From contig CM060977.1 in NCBI GenBank assembly GCA_030765065.1, positions 93,079,795 through 93,143,794 on the forward strand: a DNA stretch of 64,000 nucleotides, written 5' to 3'. Source of the DNA: Deroplatys truncata (taxonomy: Eukaryota; Arthropoda; Insecta; Mantodea; Mantidae). Below, piece by piece: positions 20,199 through 28,031 of this stretch; positions within the stretch are counted from its first letter, which is position 1, and each line of letters opens with the position of its first letter. The position numbers and the translations under genes are program-made. Below the pieces are notes generated by a model. That model saw only the letters and a list, made by a program, of their open reading frames with translations. It made no database searches and was not told the DNA's origin.

Positions 20199-21254
20199 AT
20201 GAAGGAATGGAAGGCGCTAAGGCGATACTATGCCAGACCGGAACACTATGCCGGTTTGGGCGCGGTCGAGCCCCTTCGAAAGGCCACGGGTGCGTCTAAG
20301 GCGAACATCGAGTCCTTCCTTCGAACCCGGGACAGTTACACTCTGCACAAGCCGATCAGAAAGCGGTTCCCCACCAGATGTTATCACGTGACGAATATGG
20401 ACGATCTTTGGGAGGCCGATCTAAACGTCATGAACAGCGTGAGGGAACATAACAAACCTTACGTGTACATTCTGACCGTTATCGACGTATTTTCCAAATA
20501 TGCTTGGGCCGTGCCCCTGAAATCGAAGCTGGGTACCGAGGTCGCGCAAGCGTTTCGCTCCATATTCTCCCGACGCGTACCCAGGGTCCTCCAGACGGAC
20601 AAGGGGACCGAGTTCACCAACAAGACTTTTCGCGACTTTCTGAAGAAACACGACGTGAAACATTACACAACCAAAAATAACGTTAAAGCCAGCGTCGTGG
20701 AGCGCTTCAACCGCACCTTAAAAACCAAGATGTGGAGGTATTTCACGCACAAAAACAGTTACAGATACCTGGAAGTCCTTCCGGCCTTACTCGAGTCGTA
20801 CAATAGCTCGCATCACAGGTCCATAAAAATGGCTCCGAAGGACGTGAACGAGTCTAACATTTTACGAGTGTACCGCAATCTCTACGGTAATAGGACCCTA
20901 CCTCGCGCAGGGAAACCCACATTTTCCGTCGGCGATCACGTGCGCATCTCTAAAGAAAAAATGAAATTCGACAAGGGCTACGAGCAGAATTGGACGGACG
21001 AAATATTTCGGATAGCCGAGGTGGTGCGCGGTCGGCCGGTGGTATATAAGTTGAAGGATCTGGCCGGAGAAGCCATAGACGGCGCATTTTACACCCAGGA
21101 GCTACAAAAGGTCGCGCTACCTCGGACGTTTAAGATCGAGCGCGTTTTACAGACCAAGGGCCGAGGGCGCCGCAAGCAGGTCTTGGTAAAGTGGAAGGGG
21201 TATCCGGCAAAGTTTAACTCGTGGGTTCTGGCTTCGACCGTCGATTCGACATGA
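20199..21254 (+). CDS. INT: Retroviral-type integrase with chromodomain
   Basis: Catalyses insertion of the element into host DNA and explains the 6-bp duplication. In 351 residues the rve core carries D74 (WEADL), D134 (LQTDKGTEF) and E168 (VVERFNRT): a D,D(33)E triad with 33 residues between the second and third. The N-terminal 60 residues are basic and lack an obvious HHCC finger. After an SH3-like stretch (about 240-300), the C-terminal 40 residues (FKIERVL...LVKWKGY) form a chromodomain, which in related integrases can guide insertion to chromatin marks. The stop overlaps the minor capsid ATG (ATGA, 21251-21254). Intact. Confidence 0.96.
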   Translation: MKEWKALRRYYARPEHYAGLGAVEPLRKATGASKANIESFLRTRDSYTLHKPIRKRFPTRCYHVTNMDDLWEADLNVMNSVREHNKPYVYILTVIDVFSKYAWAVPLKSKLGTEVAQAFRSIFSRRVPRVLQTDKGTEFTNKTFRDFLKKHDVKHYTTKNNVKASVVERFNRTLKTKMWRYFTHKNSYRYLEVLPALLESYNSSHHRSIKMAPKDVNESNILRVYRNLYGNRTLPRAGKPTFSVGDHVRISKEKMKFDKGYEQNWTDEIFRIAEVVRGRPVVYKLKDLAGEAIDGAFYTQELQKVALPRTFKIERVLQTKGRGRRKQVLVKWKGYPAKFNSWVLASTVDST

Positions 21255-22273
21255 TTAAGACCGAGCCCTTCTCCATCACCCTCGTGAGCAACGCTTCCAT
21301 GGAACACTTTACCGACAACACCACGGCCAGATTTTCTAACATCTTGCCCGAGAGAATCGTTCTGCAGGGAGAATGGGAGGTCGCCCTGCAAAAGGTCAGG
21401 TATCCGGTGAAATTTTATAACCTTTCGCCAGACGACGCCCGTCTGGCGGGCACCAAGTACACCATGACGCTCCTCCCCACGCATTCCAAATTCAGTTTGC
21501 AAATGCCGCAAGGCATCGTGCACAATCCCAAAGACTTGGTGAACCTCGTCAACGCCGCTCTACTCGAACACTTGCACGTGGAAAACTTCTTCCTCTTCGA
21601 CGAGCGCAAGCAGACGGCGGGCGTGAATGCCGCCTTCGCCCACCCCGAACCACTACCCGACATTCCGTTCGACGGGTTTGTGGAAAATGTCGCGCGCGCT
21701 GTCGTACCGTACGCGGTCGGCGAATACGAAGCTCTCAACGATGCGCCCCGCCAGAGACCAAAGCCGAAACCGAAACCGAAGCCCCGGGCTTCGGGGCAGC
21801 AGAAACCCGCGGCGGCTCGTTCCGTCAGACCCAAACGAGACGTTTCAAAATCGGAGGACCCTCCGGGACCTCTACACCGCATCCACAGTTTGCTCTTGAC
21901 GCCCGCTATGGCAAAAATGTTGGGTTTCGATCCCTACGTCGACGTCATTCTCGAAAAAGCTGCTAAACGCCCCGTAGATCCTTATATGGGGTTTCCTTAC
22001 GAAATGTTCGTCTACTGTAATCTAGTGTCCCCGCAAGTCGTGGGCGACACCTTCGCCCAAGTCATACAGAGCGCGGCCGTGGAATACGAAAGAAGCAACA
22101 ACACTTACATGAGCGACGAAAAGACGTTTTTTCCCCAAAATTGGGTACCCTTGATTCAGCAGGACTTCAAGACGGTCAGCATAGATTTAAGGAACGGTTA
22201 CGGCGATCTCTTGCCATTCGCCGACGGATTTTCCTCTACTGTAGTTCTCGCTTTTCGTCCGAAACAGGCGTAA
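21251..22273 (+). CDS. Minor capsid (penton-type single jelly-roll) protein
   Basis: 340 residues from the ATG at 21251; the longer open frame upstream has no ATG and lies in the integrase. The N-terminal block has the Polinton/adintovirus penton signature: hydrophobic strand, SNAS...F.DN....F.N.LPE.I.L.G.WEVAL. A basic Pro-Lys linker (RPKPKPKPKP, about 168-180) divides the protein. The C-terminal part contains LGF and a LVSPQVVGD strand typical of the family. It is expected to occupy capsid vertices. Its TAA overlaps the next ATG (TAATG). Confidence 0.9.
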   Translation: MIKTEPFSITLVSNASMEHFTDNTTARFSNILPERIVLQGEWEVALQKVRYPVKFYNLSPDDARLAGTKYTMTLLPTHSKFSLQMPQGIVHNPKDLVNLVNAALLEHLHVENFFLFDERKQTAGVNAAFAHPEPLPDIPFDGFVENVARAVVPYAVGEYEALNDAPRQRPKPKPKPKPRASGQQKPAAARSVRPKRDVSKSEDPPGPLHRIHSLLLTPAMAKMLGFDPYVDVILEKAAKRPVDPYMGFPYEMFVYCNLVSPQVVGDTFAQVIQSAAVEYERSNNTYMSDEKTFFPQNWVPLIQQDFKTVSIDLRNGYGDLLPFADGFSSTVVLAFRPKQA

Positions 22274-22689
22274 TGGACGTGCACGCCGTAACGCGGTACT
22301 ACCTCAATCAGACCGGCGGCGCGTTCCACCATCGCGATTTCGCTCTCTACAGGGGCAAGCGCTACCAAAGAGGCAGCGGTCTCTTTTCAGCCCTCGGAGG
22401 ACTCTTCAGAAGGTTGCTACCGTTTTTAAAGAGCGGAGCAAAAGCAGTCGGAAAGGAGGCCTTAAAGGCGGGCGCCCACGTTCTGTCCGATGTGACTGTG
22501 GCGGGAGCAGCGCCGAAGCAAGCGCTCCAGCGGAGGCTCAAGGAGTCCGGATACAATTTAAAACGAAAAGCCGACGAAAAGCTCGGTGCCATGCTCGGTT
22601 CCGGCGCCAGGCGTCTCAAGAGAATAAAACCGAGCAAATCCGGAAAGAGCAAGCAGTCCAAGCTGAAACGCGGTAGGCGCAAGGTGTAA
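22273..22689 (+). CDS. Basic amphipathic virion-type protein (pVI/PX-like layout)
   Basis: 138 residues from the ATG at 22273. Upstream in-frame sequence lies within the minor capsid gene and is not used. Residues about 35-75 hold a Gly-rich amphipathic segment (GLFSALGGLFRRLLPFL, then KSGAKAVGKEALKAGAHVL), followed by a very basic tail. Proteins of this type lie between the minor and major capsid genes in many Mavericks and have been compared with adenovirus internal proteins. Membrane disruption or DNA condensation is inferred, not shown. Fourteen bases separate its stop from the major capsid ATG. Confidence 0.85.
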   Translation: MDVHAVTRYYLNQTGGAFHHRDFALYRGKRYQRGSGLFSALGGLFRRLLPFLKSGAKAVGKEALKAGAHVLSDVTVAGAAPKQALQRRLKESGYNLKRKADEKLGAMLGSGARRLKRIKPSKSGKSKQSKLKRGRRKV

Positions 22690-22703
22690 GACGTATTTTC
22701 GTA

Positions 22704-23990
22704 ATGGCAGACGCGACCGTCCACATGAGTTCCGAACTGGACTTCTTTACAGAGGTGCCGGTTCAGATGAGCATCGAGGAGTCACGGTTCCTATACCTAA
22801 ACACTCAAAACACTTTAATGAAAAATGCCCCCATCACCTTTCATTATTCCGGAAATGCGGACGATTACCTAGACTTGACCTACGTCGTACTCGAACTCAT
22901 GGTGCGCGTTGTAGATGACAAAGGAGAGGCCTTAAACGCTGACGCTAACGCCACTCTGGTCAACAACGCCTTAAATTCCCTGTTTCAACAGATGGAGGTA
23001 ACCCTCAATAACATCATCGTCTCCATGCCGCAAGCCGGTTACCCCTATAGAACCTACCTCGAGACGCTTCTCAATTACTCCGAAGATGCCATGAACACCA
23101 AACTAGAATCTACCCTCTGGAGAAAGGACACGGCAGGCATCATGGACACTTTTATCGCCAATGCGGGCTTTCAGTGGCGTCAGGGGTTTACCAAAGGGAG
23201 CAACGTCGTGCAGCTCATCGGTCCTCTGTCCAACGCTCTTTTTAGACAGGAGAAGCTGCTTTTGAACAACGTTAGCATGACCGTCAAGCTCACTCCCGCC
23301 TCTCCCCAGTTTTATCTGTTTTCCGACGTAGATACCTTTAAGGGGTACGCCGACATCGTGTCTGCCACGCTGCGCTTAAAATCGGTGCGGCCCTCGCCGA
23401 CCATAAAGCTCGCGCACCAGGCCGTGCTCGCAAAGGGCAACGCAAAGTACCATCTCAAAGACGTCAGCTTTCACGCTCTCAGCATCCCCAAGGAGTCCAG
23501 GGCAATGACGTTTAGCGACGTGTGCGTAGGGCAAGTTCCAAGGAGAGTGGTAGTAGCCATGGTCACCGACAAGGCCTATTCCGGCCATTTTAACTCAAAT
23601 CCGTACAACTTGAAACATTTTAAAATGAACTTCTTTCAGCTCTACGTGAACGGGCAACCCGTTCCCTCCCAACCTCTGCAACCCGACTTTACAAAGGGAC
23701 ACTATTTGCAATGCTTTCAAACCCTGCAGGACGGCCTAGGCATTCATTTCAAGGACGAGGGACACTCCATCTCCAGAGAAACCTACCCGCAAGGGTATAC
23801 GATAATGGTTTTCGATCTCACTGCAGACATGAGCGCTAACGAGTCTCACATCTCGGGTCAGCGCCACGGAACCGTCTCTATAAGCATCGGTTTTGCCGAT
23901 AAATTGACAGAACCGGTCATACTTCTGCTGCTAGCGGAAATACATCGCACGGTCGAAATCGACGCCAACCGATCCATTTTGGTATCATGA
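22704..23990 (+). CDS. MCP: Major capsid protein (double jelly-roll)
   Basis: 428 residues, full length for Polinton/adintovirus hexon-like proteins. The start is the ATG at 22704, close to the preceding stop, with no in-frame alternative upstream. Conserved stretches include the N-terminal DFFTEVPVQ and PITFHYSGN segment, QQMEVTLNN, the YPYRTYLETLL motif, and ILLLLAEIHRTVEID near the C terminus. Two jelly-roll halves are expected, forming the pseudo-hexagonal capsomer. The frame is uninterrupted. The stop TGA overlaps the protease ATG. Confidence 0.95.
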   Translation: MADATVHMSSELDFFTEVPVQMSIEESRFLYLNTQNTLMKNAPITFHYSGNADDYLDLTYVVLELMVRVVDDKGEALNADANATLVNNALNSLFQQMEVTLNNIIVSMPQAGYPYRTYLETLLNYSEDAMNTKLESTLWRKDTAGIMDTFIANAGFQWRQGFTKGSNVVQLIGPLSNALFRQEKLLLNNVSMTVKLTPASPQFYLFSDVDTFKGYADIVSATLRLKSVRPSPTIKLAHQAVLAKGNAKYHLKDVSFHALSIPKESRAMTFSDVCVGQVPRRVVVAMVTDKAYSGHFNSNPYNLKHFKMNFFQLYVNGQPVPSQPLQPDFTKGHYLQCFQTLQDGLGIHFKDEGHSISRETYPQGYTIMVFDLTADMSANESHISGQRHGTVSISIGFADKLTEPVILLLLAEIHRTVEIDANRSILVS

Positions 23991-24603
23991 ACACCTTTCA
24001 AATTCAACGGTTTCTATCGACATGCCCCTCTACGCGCTCTCACTTTTTAGGCGTCTACCCCTGCGATAAACTACCCGTACTTCACAGCATTCGAACGCCT
24101 CCCTTGGCGCTAGTGGCTAACACCGACCCCAGCACCAAATCCGGGCAACACTGGGTTTGCATCTTTGTGGACAAAAACTCGCGTGCAGAATATTTTGACA
24201 GTTACGGCATAGGACCGCTTTCGCCCCATTTTCTCCGGTTCTTAAATTCGGTCTGCGGGACGCGTTGGTCCACCAACGCCAGAAGGCTGCAAGGTTTCGA
24301 CAGCACCACGTGCGGTCATTACGTCATCGCCTACCTCACCCACCGCTGCTCCGGCTTACCTAAGCATACATTCTTCTCAAAATTTCGCGTCAGCAATCAC
24401 GCGCATAATGATGTCGTCATTCGCAAAACGTTCAAAAACGCATGCCGCGCAAAGTGCTCTGCCGCTCGGCAAACTTGTCAACCCTTGAAGGTGAGTACGT
24501 GTGTGTGTGTGTGTGTGTGTGTGCTGTGTGTGTCACTATTCAGCACATCTAAGCTAATCCATCGTCTTGCACGTGCTTTCAGAAGACGCTCCTGCTCATA
24601 TAA
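23987..24603 (+). CDS. PRO: Adenain-type cysteine protease, probably with one intron
   Basis: Predicted to cleave capsid precursors during maturation. The catalytic set is visible: H55 (GQHW), D71 (EYFDSYG), Q102 and C109 (LQGFDSTTCGHY). The unspliced frame runs to 24715 through a (GT)n tract that would encode a Val-Cys run, which is implausible. Codon 168 ends at 24490, exactly before GTGAGT, a consensus splice donor. A pyrimidine-tract acceptor, GTGCTTTCAG, ends at 24582. Splicing would add six codons and a TAA at 24601, giving 174 aa. The core domain is complete either way. Confidence 0.9.
24491..24582 (+). other. Predicted intron in the protease 3' end
   Basis: 92 bp, GTGAGT...TTTCAG, phase 0, containing a (GT)n microsatellite at about 24498-24522. 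It removes the implausible Val-Cys repeat from the protein. Needs transcript evidence. Confidence 0.6.
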
Positions 24604-24640
24604 AAAGCAACGTCACGGTGCCGCTCGCCTCATTCAGAGT
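24599..24640 (+). promoter_or_regulatory. TATA box and initiator for the PC4-like gene
   Basis: TATAAAAAG at 24599-24607, with TCATTCAG (24630-24637) about 31-36 bp downstream as initiator and the gene's ATG at 24646. The protease stop codon (24601-24603 in the spliced model) lies within this TATA box. Confidence 0.65.
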
Positions 24641-24645
24641 GTACC

Positions 24646-25498
24646 ATGCAGCGCGCGGATACAGTCCTGCTGCCATGCAGCACGCCGACCAGGTAGGTTC
24701 GCACCTATGTATTAGCTTGCTTTTTTTCTATCCCGTTTATCTCTCTATCCCTCACATTATTATTATTATTGTTTTGTGTGTTCCAGTATAACCGGATGTC
24801 AAACCCCAACCACCTCAAAACCCGGGGAAAAAAGGAAACTACCCATCTTCGACCTCCAACAGCATCCCGACAGCCCTGCTCCGCCAGCACAGTTCCAACA
24901 CAGTGCAGTTGTGGGTCCTCTGGCGGATATCTACTTCCTCAACCCGCAACAAACTAAATTCGTCAGTGTGGGATTCTCCCCCCGGCCACCGCACCATCTC
25001 GTCGTCACCATTGCCAAATGTGGACAGCACAACGCAGTCGTCATGAGTTCCTCGCAGTGGCACAAACTCGTCGAAGCCATCCCCATCATTCACAAACGCT
25101 TGAATGACCCGCAGGGACGTCTACAGCAATTTCAGTTCAGCGACAGCGTCACCATCGTGTTTAAGTTTGTGTTCGGAAAGCTAAAGCTCGTTTTCAAAGA
25201 ACCGCAAGGCGCATCCGTTACGCTCAACCAACAAGAATGGCACGTGTTGCATACCCTGCAGCGCATCATTACCGACATCATGTATCACAAAAAGAAGGAA
25301 GAGACGGACGTGCAAAATCAAATCATGGCATACCACAAGTACATGCTTCACAACCATGCCTCCAACGTTCCCTTACATGACATGAATTTCACGCAGTTCA
25401 CCAAGTACATACGGTGCGCCAATTTTAGAACATTCCTCGAGGTTCATCATTTCCTCAACACCCATTTCGCACTGCGCATCTCACAAAATAGTCCTTAG
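24646..25498 (+). CDS. Spliced accessory gene, PC4-like ssDNA-binding candidate
   Basis: Exon 1 is 24646-24692 (ATG, 47 nt). A 94-bp intron, 24693-24786, has donor CAG|GTAGGT and acceptor TGTTCCAG after a T/C-rich tract. Exon 2 is 24787-25498. The join keeps frame and gives 252 aa; exon 2 alone has no ATG near its beginning. The protein has two similar halves with the pattern: beta strands, then an S/TL..QEW..L helix. These are FVSVGF...AVVMSSSQWHKLVEAI and KLKLVFKE...VTLNQQEWHVLHTL. This resembles the PC4/p15 coactivator fold that binds single-stranded DNA. A role in replication or transcription is inferred. It does not belong to the standard Polinton core. Confidence 0.65.
24693..24786 (+). 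other. Predicted intron in the PC4-like gene
   Basis: 94 bp, GTAGGT...TTCCAG, with a long pyrimidine-rich tract and an (ATT)n run before the acceptor. It splits a codon after its second base. Removal fuses a short ATG-containing exon in frame to the long open frame. Confidence 0.65.
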
Positions 25499-25611
25499 TG
25501 CGCATGTATTTCTACCAGCGTTCCAACCGCACCTCACCCAAACATCTCGCGCCCTTCGCTCCCGCATTTGGGTCGCGAAGCATCCTATATCATACCCGAT
25601 CACATTCACGG

Positions 25612-26360
25612 CGTTTGCATGTTCAGCACCGTTCAAAACAGAGTTCTCCTCCAAGTCGAAAACCGTTAAATCAACGGACACAGTGTTTTTCCTGCGGATG
25701 TTGTGCAATAATCGCTAAGCGCTTCCGGCGGATGTAGTGAACCTCCAACGAACGTTTCCCCACCAGTGCTTCCCCTGATGTGGTAATTCTCCAACCAACT
25801 TTTCCCCCACCAGTGCTTCCCCTGATGTGGTCGTTTGCATGTTCAGCACCGTTCAAAAACAGAGTTCTCCTCCAAGACGAAAACCGTTAAATCAACGGAC
25901 ACAGTGTTTTTCCTGCGGATGTTGTGCAATAATCGCTAAGCGCTTCCGGCGTATGTAGCCAACCTCCAACGAACGTTTCCCCCACCACTGCTTCCCCTGA
26001 TGTGGTGTTTCTCCAACGAACTTTTCCCCCACCAGTGCTTCCCCTGATGTGGTATATCTCCAACCAACTTTTCCCCCACCAGTGCTTTCCCCTGATGTGG
26101 TCGTTTGCATGTTCAGCACCGTTCAAAAACAGAGTTCTCCTCCAAGACGAAAACCGTTAAATCAACGGACACAGTGTTTTTCCTGCGGATGTTGTGCAAT
26201 AATCGCTAAGCGCTTCCGGCGTATGTAGCCAACCTCCAACGAACGTTTCCCCCCACCACTGCTTCCCCTGATGTGGTGTTTCTCCAACGAACTTTTCCCC
26301 CACCAGTGCTTCCCCTGATGTGGTATATCTCCAACGAACTTTTCCCCCACCAGTGATTTC
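25612..26360 (+). repeat. Higher-order tandem repeat block in the right arm
   Basis: Three large units begin with GTTTGCATGTTCAGCACCG near 25613, 25833 and 26102. Each contains a fixed part with a small hairpin (CCGTT-5 nt-AACGG, first at 25663-25677) and GCAATAATCGCTAAGCG. Each then has two or three copies of a roughly 43-bp subunit CTCCAACGAACTTTTCCCCC...CCCCTGATGTGGT. Long open frames here are only a consequence of repetition. It could act as a regulatory or replication region; no function is shown. Confidence 0.85.
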
Positions 26361-26379
26361 CTGCTTCCGGCAGTTGGGT

Positions 26380-26415
26380 TATATTTATGCACGCGCATTC
26401 TTTACCCCTTCATTC
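26380..26415 (+). promoter_or_regulatory. TATA box and initiator for the right-end gene cluster
   Basis: TATATTTATG at 26380-26389 and TTCATTC at 26409-26415 are about 31 bp apart, the usual TATA-to-start distance. The first ATG of the cluster follows at 26437. Confidence 0.6.
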
Positions 26416-26436
26416 GGTGCTAGCCAGCCGTGGGGA

Positions 26437-26625
26437 ATGCCAGGACCGTCGTGTAAAGACTTCCACTGCTCGTTTTGCTTTCACCAAACGTGCAGCTGCG
26501 AACTTAAGCACCGTCTCACCCTCCTGTGCACGCAGTGTCAACACGGTTTCTACGAAGACCTCGATCATCTCAACAAGCAAATTCAGCAATTCCTTCGAAG
26601 GTACTCCGCTAGAAACACCACATGA
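26437..26625 (+). CDS. Small Cys-rich (zinc-ribbon-like) protein
   Basis: 62 residues from the ATG at 26437, 25 bp after the predicted initiator. The longer open frame upstream starts without ATG inside the repeats. Cysteine pairs are arranged as CSFC, then CSC, then a CTQC knuckle, with a His nearby, suggesting one structural zinc site. The C-terminal part is helical (HLNKQIQQFLRRY). The stop overlaps the next ATG by 4 bases (ATGA), as in the core genes. No family could be named. Confidence 0.65.
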   Translation: MPGPSCKDFHCSFCFHQTCSCELKHRLTLLCTQCQHGFYEDLDHLNKQIQQFLRRYSARNTT

Positions 26626-26921
26626 ACTGCTTCATCGTGCTCTTTCGGTATCTCGATAACGGACGAAGAATCCGCCTGCTACTGCCCAGGGAACGCCAAG
26701 TGCTGCTGCAGAACGGCATATACATCTTCGAACGTTATCCCCCAAGCGACGTCGACCTTGTGTGGAACCAACTTCCCGCAGACGCACAGGTAGTTTGCGC
26801 ACCTTATCGCAGGTGTAAACAACACTACAACCTTCCTCATCAAACCACTCATATAGACGGCCCTCCCCCGTTTATCAAAAACTGCCATCTGTGCCGTCAG
26901 AATGTCACAGGACGTCCTTAA
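26622..26921 (+). CDS. Small unknown protein with C-terminal CxxC
   Basis: 99 residues. It begins with hydrophobic/aromatic strands (FIVLFRYL, RIRLLLPRE) and ends with a KNCHLC motif and a Cys-containing RRCKQH segment, so a second small zinc-binding protein is possible. It overlaps the preceding stop and the following start (26902). It is not recognised from sequence alone. Its overlap pattern matches its neighbours, which supports expression. Confidence 0.6.
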   Translation: MNCFIVLFRYLDNGRRIRLLLPRERQVLLQNGIYIFERYPPSDVDLVWNQLPADAQVVCAPYRRCKQHYNLPHQTTHIDGPPPFIKNCHLCRQNVTGRP

Positions 26922-27219
26922 AGAGCTAGAAGAACTTTCCAGCAGCGCCCACACTCTCAGCGTATCTACGCTTCAACAGCACGTACCATATCGCGTCGTC
27001 GGCGTCAAAACAATCGACACCGTTCACGGTACAAAGCTCGTCGCCAAACTCGACAACGACACAGAAGTTTTCCTACCAACAAGATTTGCAAAAGCCTCTC
27101 CAGAACTCGTCAACAAACTCAACTCTAACTCATTCTGCATCATATACGCAGGCGAGGAAAAACTACGCAGCGGTTTCAAACGTCACATCGTCACGTTCTC
27201 CCCATATAACCCTAAATAA
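26902..27219 (+). CDS. Small candidate OB-fold protein
   Basis: 105 residues. A helical N terminus (DVLKELEELSSS) is followed by a dense beta pattern YRVVGVKTIDTVHGTKLVA, then EVFLPTRFAKA, then SFCIIYAGEE. The order and Gly position resemble small OB-fold ssDNA-binding proteins often found repeated in arthropod genomes, from memory and unconfirmed. Fragments of its 3' coding part occur twice in the left arm of this same Polinton (9000-9053 and 10134-10191). Its TAA overlaps the next ATG (TAATG). Confidence 0.65.
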   Translation: MSQDVLKELEELSSSAHTLSVSTLQQHVPYRVVGVKTIDTVHGTKLVAKLDNDTEVFLPTRFAKASPELVNKLNSNSFCIIYAGEEKLRSGFKRHIVTFSPYNPK

Positions 27220-27710
27220 TGTCCGACGAAACCTATCCCGTCCCCGTGGGGAACAATCTTAACCTACAACTCATTCTCAACGCAGCTTCACCTATCCGTA
27301 TCCTCTGCATCTCCAACTCCTATTTCCGCAACAGCAGAGTTGTCACCATCACACTCGACGTCCAAGGGGCTCACGCCGTCCACGTCAAATGCGTACCTAC
27401 CAAAGTACACCAGCATAAACAAGACGCACTATGCGTCATATACCTCGGCAACAGCAACATTCCTGCTCTAACCAACAAAGTCACATCCACAGGATGCTTC
27501 TCAACCAGCCATTACAACGAATTTACCATCCCCATCTATATACCAACCTTCACCGAGTTCGTCAACGAAAGTTTCTCTCACCTGCTCGTCACCTGCATCA
27601 CCAAACCTATCCACCAATTTACCGCCGATAGCAGCAGCAGCGATGACGAGGACTCAAAGTGCACCACGTACTTTAAAATCATTGTTGTGCGCGAAATCTG
27701 TGTGTCCTAG
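27219..27710 (+). CDS. Unknown protein with acidic Ser/Asp stretch
   Basis: 163 residues, predominantly beta-strand-like (LNLQLILNAA, VVTITLDVQG, DALCVIYLG) with a late acidic run DSSSSDDED (about 138-146). No family recognised. It begins on the stop of the OB-like gene and is the last gene before the right TIR. Beta-rich composition would allow a jelly-roll or binding domain, but I cannot assign one. Confidence 0.6.
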   Translation: MSDETYPVPVGNNLNLQLILNAASPIRILCISNSYFRNSRVVTITLDVQGAHAVHVKCVPTKVHQHKQDALCVIYLGNSNIPALTNKVTSTGCFSTSHYNEFTIPIYIPTFTEFVNESFSHLLVTCITKPIHQFTADSSSSDDEDSKCTTYFKIIVVREICVS

Positions 27711-27868
27711 TGCCTCAAACAAAAACTATGAATTTTAATGTGCTTTTTTTTCTCCTAATATTACTTATATTGTCCATTTATTGTATTTATATGTTAAGCA
27801 AATAATACATCATGTTAATCAAAACTATGTATACATATCTTTATCCAATGTACTGTATTCAAAGTATA

Positions 27869-27874
27869 AATAAA
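27869..27874 (+). terminator. Poly(A) signal AATAAA
   Basis: AATAAA at 27869-27874, about 160 bp after the last stop and 8 bp before the right TIR. It is probably the end of the right-end cluster transcript. Confidence 0.55.
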
Positions 27875-27881
27875 GAAAACA

Positions 27882-28031
27882 GTCCCGGATGAGCCAATTG
27901 CAATAACGATAATCCTACCGCTCAGGGCGCTTTTCAAACTTACCGCCGCCGCCGTCGCACGCAGCGACACTAGCGCCCCTAGCGGCAGGATTATCGTTAA
28001 AACAATTGGCTCATCCGGGACTATTACTACT
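27882..28031 (-). repeat. Polinton right terminal inverted repeat (150 bp), palindromic
   Basis: Reverse complement of 8490-8648 minus one 9-bp unit. Inner inverted arms at 27881-27922 and 27981-28022 match at about 38 of 42 positions. Ends ...CTATTACTACT immediately before the target duplication. Confidence 0.93.

Larger units (their letters stand above)
8490..28031 (+). mobile_element. Complete Maverick/Polinton element, 19,542 bp
   Basis: Both ends are defined: TIRs begin AGTAGTAATAGTCCCGG, start with AG as known Polintons do, and are flanked by a perfect 6-bp duplication. The interior encodes the full diagnostic set: protein-primed PolB, packaging ATPase, DDE integrase, major and minor jelly-roll capsid proteins, and adenain-type protease, all on the same strand with no frameshift or stop. 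The length is within the usual 15-20 kb or slightly above. The left arm is swollen by family A host repeats (10290-14150). The right end adds an accessory gene set between protease and TIR. Full coding integrity suggests a fairly recent insertion or an element that is still functional; whether it forms virions is inference. Confidence 0.97.

Noticed and set aside
24155..24715. Protease C terminus read through the (GT)n tract
   Set aside because: Would give a Val-Cys run; a consensus splice donor directly precedes it, so I prefer the spliced end.
25612..26360. CRISPR array
   Set aside because: Repeat units of several sizes without regular unique spacers, inside a eukaryotic element with no cas genes.
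25671..26398. Minus-strand frames with repeated HIRG.TGGGK phrases
   Set aside because: Produced by the tandem array in the right arm; no independent coding signal, though repetition alone kept them open.
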